Below, piece after piece: positions 18,023 through 24,956 of a stretch of 34,746 nucleotides of DNA (position 1 is its first letter; each line of letters starts with the position of its first letter). Under the pieces are notes generated by a model. That model was not told the origin of the DNA. It did not search any database and saw only the letters and a list, made by a program, of their open reading frames with translations. Source of the DNA: JBBDMU01 sp040878115 (GTDB lineage Bacteria > Bacteroidota > Rhodothermia > Balneolales > Natronogracilivirgulaceae); the NCBI GenBank assembly GCA_040878115.1, contig JBBDMV010000033.1:1-34746 (forward strand), in the 5' to 3' direction. The position numbers were made by a program, and so were the translations under genes.

Positions 18023-18107
18023 CTCCATAATGGCTCCATGAATTCTCCGTGATTGCTCCGTGTAAAATACGGAGCTACTACGGAGGAGATACGGAGCAAC
18101 CATGGAG
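18023..18107. repeat. Dyad-symmetric 11-nt-period array, 4+4 units
   Basis: Four copies of CTCC(A/G)T start at 18023, 18034, 18045 and 18056. Four copies of its reverse complement, A(C/T)GGAG, start at 18069, 18080, 18091 and 18102. Within each arm the spacing is exactly 11 nt, and every unit pairs with its mirror unit about a centre at 18065 (paired coordinates always sum to 36130). Three of the four pairs are perfect; the second has one A-C mismatch. The outermost pair keeps complementarity with a matched change (CTCCAT with ATGGAG). The 5-nt spacers are mostly unpaired, giving a hairpin with regularly spaced internal loops or a DNA site array on one helical face. Confidence 0.9.
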
Positions 18108-18301
18108 CTGGGTAAGCTTTGGTCCGGCCATAATTAACCTGTATTTCAGCCTGAAAGTGGTTTGTTTCGGGTATGGAGCGGCCTGCTTAAGAGGTGTTTG
18201 GTACAGACGCTAAATACAGATGCTGCGCTGGGAAATTAATGAATGAGGTAAATAGATTTTATTTACGCTCTAAATATTGTTTTATAATCATTTAATTCTT
18301 T

Positions 18302-18328
18302 TATAATGTTTATACAGGTGTTTACCTG
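18302..18328 (+). promoter_or_regulatory. Candidate promoter/operator before carotenoid hydratase gene
   Basis: TATAAT at 18302-18307 has a poor -35 candidate TTGTTT (18277-18282) at a long 19-nt spacing. Immediately downstream is the palindrome CAGGT-GTTT-ACCTG (18315-18328), at the position expected for the transcription start and 35 nt before the ATG. Both the promoter and an operator role are inference. Confidence 0.35.
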
Positions 18329-18362
18329 GTGATTATTCAGCAAAAACCATACCTTAGTGGTT

Positions 18363-19463
18363 ATGCAAGTATTTTCAGATTTCAACAAGGATGTTCCGCT
18401 GGCCAAGCCTAAGCCCGGTAGTTACGAATGGTGGTACTTCGATGGAGTAAGTTACGATGATCGATATCGCTTCATTGTAATATTCTATGAAGGCAATCCA
18501 TTTTCCTCCAAATATATAAAGAGATTGTCCAGGAATAATTCAAAGGATAACGCTTTGGCGAAATCCTATCCGGCCCTGAGCATATCCGTGTATGAAAATG
18601 ATAAACCCATTTTCTATAGCCTGAGCGAGTACCCTCCTGAAGACTGCAGTTTCTCCAGAGATCGCATTGATATAAAGATTGGCGATAATACCCTTACGGC
18701 TATCATTGAAGACGGGGACATCACGTATCTGTTAAGCCTGTACGAAAACTTGCCTTCGGGGGACAGGCTCAATGCCGAGCTTTCCTTTAAAAGCGAGGAT
18801 ATAGAAAGACATTTACTGGGGACCGGAGCAGAGAATGATGGATCACCAGGGCATATGTGGAACTTGGTGCAACCTAAAGCCAGGGTGAACGGACGGATCT
18901 ATATTTATGAAAATGACAGCATCATCCATCGTATTAAAATGGCCGGCATAGGGTACCACGACCATAACCTTGGGTTCGAGCCTATGAAGGATGAGTTCGA
19001 CCATTGGTACTGGGGACGTTTTCATTTCGATATGGGTACGCTGATCTACTATGTGATCAACCGTAAAGGTACCCAGCAGCATAAGGCCTGGCTCATCAAC
19101 CCTTATAACGAAGAGTTACTGATGGAGTTTGATGATGTTATTCTGGCCAAAGCAAAGCTAAATCGCTTCATGCTTTCTTCACATCGGAAACTGAAATTCA
19201 AGAATGAGCAGGCACAGGTTATCATACAACAGGACCAGGTACTTGATTCAGGGCCGTTTTATATGCGATTTACCGGTCAGGCTATTTTGCACATGGATAA
19301 CCATAAAAGCGTGGTAAATAGCACGGGTATTACCGAATTCATAAAGCCGAAAAGGATCTATTCACGCGTATTCTGGCCTTTGGTGAACATGAGAAGGCGG
19401 AGCGTGGGGCATAAAGCCCATTGGGTGCAGAAATCACCGAAATTGTATCGATGGACCTGGTAG
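18363..19463 (+). CDS. Carotenoid 1,2-hydratase-like protein (CrtC/AttH family)
   Basis: CrtC-type proteins hydrate the end of acyclic carotenoids (psi end group) to a 1-hydroxy product. The two lipocalin-like halves of the CrtC/AttH superfamily are visible, with the signature SYEWWYFDG near the N terminus and GIGYHDHNLG followed by HWYWGRF mid-protein. There is no signal peptide. I chose the ATG at 18363; a GTG two codons upstream (18357) is also possible. Its stop codon abuts the stop of a convergent acyltransferase with no bases between. Carotenoid tailoring is the best-supported role; AttH-like proteins of other function remain possible. Confidence 0.8.
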   Translation: MQVFSDFNKDVPLAKPKPGSYEWWYFDGVSYDDRYRFIVIFYEGNPFSSKYIKRLSRNNSKDNALAKSYPALSISVYENDKPIFYSLSEYPPEDCSFSRDRIDIKIGDNTLTAIIEDGDITYLLSLYENLPSGDRLNAELSFKSEDIERHLLGTGAENDGSPGHMWNLVQPKARVNGRIYIYENDSIIHRIKMAGIGYHDHNLGFEPMKDEFDHWYWGRFHFDMGTLIYYVINRKGTQQHKAWLINPYNEELLMEFDDVILAKAKLNRFMLSSHRKLKFKNEQAQVIIQQDQVLDSGPFYMRFTGQAILHMDNHKSVVNSTGITEFIKPKRIYSRVFWPLVNMRRRSVGHKAHWVQKSPKLYRWTW

Positions 19464-20117
19464 CTATGCCAGTCGGTCGAAATCGGGATCTTCGGTAAAG
19501 GATTCTTTTCGAATGTTAATTAGCAAATCTTTTAGACTGTGTTCGAATATCCTGTTCTTTTCTGATTTGGTCAGTGTTTTATCCATTGCCACAGGCTTGC
19601 CGGTTTTGATGAACAAGCTTGGTTTATCTGAATAATAAGTATGTTGATGTAGGGCCACAGGCACGAAATCCACTGTATCGCAGTGATCATGAAGCCAACT
19701 TATTCCACCTTCGAACACAATAGGTTCGCACGGGCCCATCAAACTGCCTTGGGGATAAAGAAATAGGCACGTTCCTTTTTGGTCCAGGAAATTGACAGTC
19801 TCATGCAGGGTCTTTATAGCTTTTCTTGGGTTGTTGCGATCAATTGCGTAAGCGCCTATTTTTTTGAAAAACGGGTGTTTGCGAATCTGCACTTCATTCA
19901 TAATAGCCCCTGCACGCTGACCAAAACGAAATTCATTCAATAATAATGGAATGATGCCGTCCCACCAGGAATTATGGTTCAGGAAATACACAGTCGACCG
20001 ATTTTCATCCGGCCGGTAGTTTTGGTCCAGCCAAACCCGGTTGAACCTGCGGGAAAAAAGGTGCTTTACATAATAGCGAAAGAAAAAAATAAATAAGCGA
20101 GAAGGTTCTGATTTCAT
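19464..20117 (-). CDS. PlsC-type 1-acyl-glycerol/lipid acyltransferase family protein
   Basis: Membrane-associated acyltransferase of 217 residues. The HX4D catalytic motif is H48-NSWW-D53, preceded by FLN; the glycine/proline block appears as YPQGSLMG where many members have FPEGTR. An N-terminal hydrophobic stretch (LFIFFFRYYV) may anchor it. It could make phospholipids, but PlsC-like enzymes also acylate carotenoid glycosides in relatives such as Salinibacter and Rhodothermus. Given the tail-to-tail CrtC-like gene (zero spacing), that role is plausible but unproven. Confidence 0.85.
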   Translation of the reverse strand: MKSEPSRLFIFFFRYYVKHLFSRRFNRVWLDQNYRPDENRSTVYFLNHNSWWDGIIPLLLNEFRFGQRAGAIMNEVQIRKHPFFKKIGAYAIDRNNPRKAIKTLHETVNFLDQKGTCLFLYPQGSLMGPCEPIVFEGGISWLHDHCDTVDFVPVALHQHTYYSDKPSLFIKTGKPVAMDKTLTKSEKNRIFEHSLKDLLINIRKESFTEDPDFDRLA

Positions 20118-20208
20118 CTGGATATAAGAAAGCCAATCGGTGATAGGCCCGATCTGCCGTTTTGGATTATGATTAAGCTCAATATAATATTAAATTATTG
20201 ACTTGAAG

Positions 20209-20260
20209 CCGTTTTGCCCGCTTCGCCATCCATAAATGTAAGCAAAACGGACGGGCAAAA
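20209..20260 (+). promoter_or_regulatory. Two overlapping, mutually exclusive inverted repeats
   Basis: One left arm, CCGTTTTGCCCG (20209-20220), is complementary to two right arms. Its first nine bases pair with GCAAAACGG (20242-20250) and its last nine with CGGGCAAAA (20252-20260). The hairpins cannot form together. They lie 38-90 nt before the O-methyltransferase ATG, so they may be an attenuator-like leader switch or adjoining operator half-sites. Transcript coverage here is unknown. Confidence 0.55.
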
Positions 20261-20298
20261 ACAAAGGCTAAGCTAACTTAAATCGCGGCATTTTTAAT

Positions 20299-20931
20299 AT
20301 GGATATGATCAATCCCAAAATAGGCCAATACGCATATAACCACACTCAGCCGGAATCCCCGCTGTTAACCGGTTTGATCGAAAAAACGGACAGAGAACTC
20401 GAATACAGCACGATGATCAGCGGAAGGGTTGAGGGCCAGCTACTGTCTATGCTGGTAAAGATAACGGGTGCGAAAAATGTATTGGAGATCGGTATGTTTA
20501 CCGGGTTTTCAGCCCTGGCAATGGCCGAGGCTTTGCCGGATGACGGCCACCTCATTACCTGCGATGTAAATGAGTACTATGCGAAAATAGCCCGAAGCTT
20601 TTTTGATAAAAGTCCTCATGGAAAGAAAATCGACGTCAGGATCGGGAATGCCATTGAAACCGTAAAATCACTGTCCGGTCCCTTTGACCTTGTATTCATT
20701 GACGCTGACAAGCAGTCATATCCGGAATATTATGAGCTGGTCCTTCCAAAAATCCCCTCTAACGGCTTAATTGTTCTTGACAATGCCCTGTGGTCGGGTA
20801 AGGTATTGGAACCCCGGGAAAGGGATGCCAGGGCAATTGACACTTTGAACAAGACAGTCCTTCAGGATAACCGGGTGGAAAATGTATTGTTAACCGTTCG
20901 TGATGGTGTCAACTTGGTAAGGAAGCTATAA
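20299..20931 (+). CDS. Class I SAM-dependent O-methyltransferase (catechol/CCoAOMT-like)
   Basis: Methylates hydroxyl groups of small aromatic or catechol-like compounds using S-adenosylmethionine. The Rossmann motif I is VLEIGMFTGFSALAMA, followed by the metal-binding/catalytic DLVFIDADKQSYPEYY and LDNALWSGKV, all diagnostic of the metal-dependent O-methyltransferase_3 family. The length of 210 fits. Two start codons are near each other (ATG at 20299 and 20305). The gene is isolated between a divergent acyltransferase and a convergent toxin gene, so the substrate cannot be inferred. Confidence 0.92.
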   Translation: MDMINPKIGQYAYNHTQPESPLLTGLIEKTDRELEYSTMISGRVEGQLLSMLVKITGAKNVLEIGMFTGFSALAMAEALPDDGHLITCDVNEYYAKIARSFFDKSPHGKKIDVRIGNAIETVKSLSGPFDLVFIDADKQSYPEYYELVLPKIPSNGLIVLDNALWSGKVLEPRERDARAIDTLNKTVLQDNRVENVLLTVRDGVNLVRKL

Positions 20932-20940
20932 ATACATCAA

Positions 20941-21315
20941 TCACCCAAGACCTAAAAGCAGCGAAACGTTTTCTTCTACTTCCACCATTTTCCCGACCGG
21001 AAGCACCCCTGCACAGGACTGAACACGGTCCAGCGGGACCATCCTGATGTCCTCACACTGTATGAAGCCTGTGGCTTTGAGATCGACTTCCCGCGGGTCG
21101 ACACGGACATGTGAAGCAATCCCCTGATTTTCGAACTCTATAGGTATAACGATAACGATATTGGCCGCCCCGGAATTAACCTGGTCCACAGAAATCACCA
21201 AACAGGGACGGGTTTTAACCGTTTGGTGATTTTTTGAAGGATCAAGTTTAACCCACCAAACCTCGCCCCGGGAAGGACGACCGTTATTGTTATGGTAGAG
21301 GCTCTTCACGCTCAT
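20941..21315 (-). CDS. MazF/PemK-type toxin (endoribonuclease family)
   Basis: Type II toxin of the PemK/MazF superfamily, 124 residues. Conserved elements are RGEVWWVKLDP, KTRPCLVIS (with the catalytic-type arginine R36), IVIVIPI, and IQCEDIRMVPLDRV. The position usually held by the catalytic threonine after the P-(I/L) strand is E60, so RNase activity may be altered. The start overlaps the upstream antitoxin stop as ATGA, the usual coupled toxin-antitoxin layout with the antitoxin first. Confidence 0.9.
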   Translation of the reverse strand: MSVKSLYHNNNGRPSRGEVWWVKLDPSKNHQTVKTRPCLVISVDQVNSGAANIVIVIPIEFENQGIASHVRVDPREVDLKATGFIQCEDIRMVPLDRVQSCAGVLPVGKMVEVEENVSLLLGLG

Positions 21316-21557
21316 TCTTTGATGCCAAGCTTCTTGAGCTTCTCAGTTTCTAAACGCTCGCTTTCAGCTTGAGCGGCTTCCCTGTCATCCTTCAGCTGTT
21401 GATTGGTTTTATTAAACTCTTGGTAAAACAATTCTTTACGCAATTCCTTGACAGCAAGTTCAAGGACCTGCATTAGATTAATGCCCTGGTCCTTTGCAAT
21501 TTTCTTTGCCAGGGTATGTGTTCTCCGGGTTATTCGGCTGGTGACTACGTCGCTCAT
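21312..21557 (-). CDS. Antitoxin of the MazF-type pair
   Basis: An 81-residue protein directly upstream of and overlapping the toxin. The N-terminal half (about 5-45: SRITRRTHTLAKKIAKDQGI followed by NLMQVLELAVKEL) looks like a ribbon-helix-helix DNA-binding fold. The C-terminal half is a charged Glu/Lys/Arg helix, the usual toxin-wrapping segment. By family behaviour it should neutralise the toxin and autorepress the operon. The exact antitoxin family is not recognised; the assignment leans on context. Confidence 0.85.
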   Translation of the reverse strand: MSDVVTSRITRRTHTLAKKIAKDQGINLMQVLELAVKELRKELFYQEFNKTNQQLKDDREAAQAESERLETEKLKKLGIKE

Positions 21558-21774
21558 AATGTATTTTTATTACGAATCCGTTAAAGGTTTTCAATTTCAT
21601 GAATTAATTATTCCGTTGCAAGTTTAAGATTTAAAAATCACTCTGCAACTGAAGAAGGATTTGTACTTATTTTGTCAAAGAATAAGTATCTTTAAGGCTG
21701 TTCCCGGGAATAAGGCCGGAGGTTAATTCGTTCATTGAGTTCGATGTCAACCTGTAGAAAAAAAATTAGTTATC

Positions 21775-21948
21775 ATGTTGAAAATCCCCCAGCATAAAAA
21801 GTTCAATTATCAGTACCGGTATTTTAAACCAACACATAAAAATTCAGGTCGGCCGATTAAATTTAAGCGCATTTCAAGACGTGGTCAGGCTGGATCTATT
21901 TTGTTTTACGCGTTTCTTTTGAGTTTCGTACTCTGGCTGTTAGTATAG
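21775..21948 (+). CDS. Small basic protein with C-terminal membrane helix, unknown
   Basis: A 57-residue frame, MLKIPQHKKFNYQYRYFKP onward, not recognised as a known family. The first two thirds are strongly basic (many Lys/Arg, including RRGQAG) and the last 17 residues (SILFYAFLLSFVLWLLV) form a single transmembrane helix that ends the protein, as in tail-anchored proteins. The composition split looks selected rather than random. It ends 40 bp before the mutL coding region and probably shares a transcript with it. Comparison with relatives would settle whether it is real. Confidence 0.6.
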   Translation: MLKIPQHKKFNYQYRYFKPTHKNSGRPIKFKRISRRGQAGSILFYAFLLSFVLWLLV

Positions 21949-21988
21949 AAAAATATCACCTCATTGCTTTAAGTTTAAGGAGATTACC

Positions 21989-23800
21989 GTTAATTCTTCC
22001 ATCATTAAAACACTGCCACCAGAGATTGCCAACAAAATTGCGGCGGGTGAGGTTGTGCAAAGGCCTGGTTCTGTTGTAAAGGAATTGCTTGATAATGCCG
22101 TCGATTCGGGCGCCAATCGTATTAAAGTCATCATTCAGAACGCCGGAAGAACGCTCATCCAGGTTATCGATAACGGCAGCGGGATGACGAAAGAAGACAT
22201 TCCGTTTTGTTTTCTAAGACACGCTACATCCAAAATTAAGACTGCTGATGACCTGTATCGCATCAGAACGTTGGGTTTTCGCGGTGAAGCCATGGCTTCC
22301 ATTGCATCGGTATCTCAGGTTACGCTCACTACAAAACGGGTTGAAGACAGCAGCGGGCACGAATACGAAGCCTGGGGCGGGGAAGAGAAGCGCCTTGAAC
22401 CGGCAGCCGCCGATGACGGGACATCCGTTTCGATCAGGAACCTGTTCTTTAACGTCCCGGCCAGACGCGCGTTCCTGAAAACTGATGCCACCGAATTCAG
22501 GCATATCCTGATCACTTTTCAGCAAATCGCTATGGCAAATCAAGATATTGGCTTTGAGTTGATCGACGGGACCGATGAGATCTACAGTCTTCCTCCACAG
22601 CCGCTTTACCAGCGGATTGTCGATATTTTTGGTAAACAATACAAAGCCAGTCTGATCCCTGTTGAAGAAAATACCAGCATCGTTTCATTGAAGGGATATA
22701 TCGCCGACCCGAAACTGACCAAGAAGAACAGGGGAGAGCAGTTTCTATTTGTTAATGGCAGGCCCTTTATGCACAGGCATTTAAACTATATTGTCCAGAA
22801 TATTTATAACAAATGGACCCGGCCCGATGAGTATTCCTTTTACGCATTATTTTATAAAATCAAACCGGAGTTTGTTGATGTAAATGTTCACCCGGCCAAA
22901 CTGGAAATTAAGTTTGAAGACGAACGCGGGGTTTCCACGATGACCAAATCCATCGTTAATAAAGCGCTGAATGAGCGGATGCAGGTGCCAACCATGGAAA
23001 AGCTTTCGGGAGGAGATTACCAGGGCTATCAGCGTAAGAACGATTTTGAAACCGGATTTGAAAGAACACAAAGCTTTCCAAAGGGGGGAGGCTTTTCGTC
23101 ACCGCCATCACCGGGGCCGGGTGTTCCAAAAGCCGGACGTGATCTGACCGCATCGTTATACGGTAACCATACTCCGGTAGAAACCGCCGCCAGAGTTGAA
23201 GGGGAATCACCAAAGCAGATCCTGAAAAGCAAAAGAGTGAGTGATGGTTTCTGGCAGGTACATGATGAGTTCATCATGTCGCAGACACTTTCGGGGATTT
23301 GTATGGTGGACCAGCATACCGCCCATAAACGCATCATTTTTGAGAAAGCTCTGAAGGCATCAGAAAGTGGCCTGCCAAGTACCCAGCAATTACTTTTCCC
23401 GCAATCCGTAGAATTCGCGGCGTCCGACTTTGTGCTGCTCAAAGAACTAAAGCCCGATATGGAACGCATCGGGTTTAATATTCAGCTACTTAGCGGAAAT
23501 ACGGCGATGATCATTGGATTGCCGGCTGATATACAGGTAGGCAATGAGAAACATTTACTGGAATCTATATTACAGCAATATCAGAGCCTTTCATCCGGGA
23601 TGAAGTTAAACGGCCGGGAAAAACTAGCCCTGGCCCTGGCCAACCGATCAGCCATCCGAAAAGGTAAAAGGCTCACCCAGATTGAGATGGAAGATCTTGT
23701 GGACCAATTATTCTCTTGTGATGAACCTTATTTTGATCCGATGAAGAAACCTACGATCTTATATATTCCATTGGATGAATTTCGATCAAGGTTTAGCTAA
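21989..23800 (+). CDS. mutL: DNA mismatch repair protein MutL (start codon unclear)
   Basis: GHKL ATPase that links MutS mismatch recognition to strand removal. The ATPase motifs are the N-terminal LPPEIANKIAAGEVV, SVVKELLDNAVDSGA (general-base Glu, residue 32 in this numbering), DNGSGM, and GFRGEAMASIASV. The reading frame is open back to the TAG at 21941 with no ATG, GTG or TTG before the essential N-terminal motif. An ideal AAGGAG (21977-21982) points to GTT at 21989; the GTG at 22055 would delete the first ATP-site helix. In the C-terminal domain the endonuclease motif is degenerate (DQHTAHKRIIFE), so it may not nick DNA. The length from GTT is 603. Confidence 0.93.
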   Translation, partial: VNSSIIKTLPPEIANKIAAGEVVQRPGSVVKELLDNAVDSGANRIKVIIQNAGRTLIQVIDNGSGMTKEDIPFCFLRHATSKIKTADDLYRIRTLGFRGEAMASIASVSQVTLTTKRVEDSSGHEYEAWGGEEKRLEPAAADDGTSVSIRNLFFNVPARRAFLKTDATEFRHILITFQQIAMANQDIGFELIDGTDEIYSLPPQPLYQRIVDIFGKQYKASLIPVEENTSIVSLKGYIADPKLTKKNRGEQFLFVNGRPFMHRHLNYIVQNIYNKWTRPDEYSFYALFYKIKPEFVDVNVHPAKLEIKFEDERGVSTMTKSIVNKALNERMQVPTMEKLSGGDYQGYQRKNDFETGFERTQSFPKGGGFSSPPSPGPGVPKAGRDLTASLYGNHTPVETAARVEGESPKQILKSKRVSDGFWQVHDEFIMSQTLSGICMVDQHTAHKRIIFEKALKASESGLPSTQQLLFPQSVEFAASDFVLLKELKPDMERIGFNIQLLSGNTAMIIGLPADIQVGNEKHLLESILQQYQSLSSGMKLNGREKLALALANRSAIRKGKRLTQIEMEDLVDQLFSCDEPYFDPMKKPTILYIPLDEFRSRFS

Positions 23801-23814
23801 GTGAACGGCTTGTT

Positions 23815-24924
23815 ATGAATATATTGGTACTCGAACCGTTTCTTGGCGGATCTCATAAGGCATTTTTAGAAGGCCTTACCAAACATTCACGGCATAATAT
23901 AATGTCAGTAGCGATGAGTGGCCGTCACTGGAAATGGCGCATGAGCGGCGGCTCCGTTACACTCGCTGAGAAAACAAAGGCTATCAAAGAACCCATTGAC
24001 CTGGTTCTGGCCAGCAGCATGACCAACCTTCCCGCATTTATAGCACTAACGAACCCACGTTTTGCCGAAACGCCTGTGGTCATGTACATGCATGAAAACC
24101 AGCTAACCCAGCCATTGCCGGAAGGTGAAGAACGTGATTTAACCTTCTGTTATATTAATTTCCTGAGCGTACTTGTGGCGGATAATGTGCTATTCAACTC
24201 CCATTTCCATCGGAGCTCTTTTCTTGAAGCCCTGCCGGAATTTTTGGTAGAGTTTCCGGATTATCATCAAACAGAATCTGTCAAGAATGTTGAGCAGAAA
24301 AGCTCCGTGCTGCATCCCGGCCTGGATTTGCAGGTGCTTGATGATCAACAGGGAAAACAGGTATCCAATGAAAAACCCGTCATAGTATGGAACCAGCGCT
24401 GGGCGTTTGATAAAGACCCGAACCTTTTTTTCAGGACCATTCATCGTCTGGATGACAGTGATTGTGAATTTAATCTCATTTTAGCCGGTGATGATCAGCA
24501 TGATAAGTCTGAAGTTTTTCAAAAAGCCCGCGAACGCTATTCAAAACGCATCATTCATTATGGCTATGTGGATGATGTTGAGACGTACAGCAAGCTGCTT
24601 CACAAAGGGGATATTGTGATCTCTACCGCAAAGCATGAATTTTTTTGCGTTGCCATTATGGAAGCCATATACGGAGGATGTCATCCGCTGCTGCCTACAG
24701 GGTTAACCTATCCTGAACTCATACCTAAAAACCTCAAAGAACCATTGCTCCATGGGCCCGTATTTTACGAGGACGAAGATGACCTTTATCATAAGCTTAA
24801 GGATTTCCTGAACGGCAAAGAGAAACTGCTTCCAAAAACCACACTGCAGGGCATTAACCGTCACATGGACTGGAAATATGCCGTTACTAATTTTGATGAC
24901 CTGTTTGAGGCAATGATAGGTTAA
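23815..24924 (+). CDS. GTDC1/DUF3524 family glycosyltransferase (tRNA-queuosine mannosyltransferase-like)
   Basis: GT-B glycosyltransferase of 369 residues with the DUF3524 N-terminal signature MNILVLEPFLGGSHKAF. The nucleotide-sugar half carries VIVWNQRWAFDKDP, STAKHEFFCVAIMEAIYGGC and PLLPTGLTYPEL. The animal member of this family (GTDC1/QTMAN) mannosylates queuosine at the wobble base of tRNA-Asp. Bacterial members share the fold and motifs, but the acceptor here is not proven. It starts 14 bp after mutL and is probably cotranscribed. No queuosine-pathway gene is in the window. Confidence 0.85.
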   Translation: MNILVLEPFLGGSHKAFLEGLTKHSRHNIMSVAMSGRHWKWRMSGGSVTLAEKTKAIKEPIDLVLASSMTNLPAFIALTNPRFAETPVVMYMHENQLTQPLPEGEERDLTFCYINFLSVLVADNVLFNSHFHRSSFLEALPEFLVEFPDYHQTESVKNVEQKSSVLHPGLDLQVLDDQQGKQVSNEKPVIVWNQRWAFDKDPNLFFRTIHRLDDSDCEFNLILAGDDQHDKSEVFQKARERYSKRIIHYGYVDDVETYSKLLHKGDIVISTAKHEFFCVAIMEAIYGGCHPLLPTGLTYPELIPKNLKEPLLHGPVFYEDEDDLYHKLKDFLNGKEKLLPKTTLQGINRHMDWKYAVTNFDDLFEAMIG

Positions 24925-24956
24925 TACCATTTTTAAGCAATGTCATAAAAGGGCCG

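Larger units (their letters stand above)
17397..18356. other. 960-bp gene-free region rich in inverted repeats
   Basis: No convincing gene on either strand. The short frames at 17526-17830 have no recognisable motif and overlap one another. From 17830 on, inverted repeats are dense: around AGCTTGGCCCAAGCT (17838-17852), TAGATGAAATCTA (17941-17953), AGGTTTATAACCT (17960-17972), a nested GGCCT/AGGCC hairpin (17983-18009), and the large symmetrical array at 18023-18107. The region may encode a structured RNA, hold regulatory sites, or be a decayed element. Confidence 0.6.

Noticed and set aside
21596..21603. TTCATGAA palindrome upstream of the toxin-antitoxin operon as an operator
   Set aside because: Eight bases in AT-rich DNA are too likely by chance to support a call.
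22055..22057. GTG at 22055 as the mutL start
   Set aside because: It would remove the essential N-terminal ATP-site motif, which is intact just upstream in the same frame.
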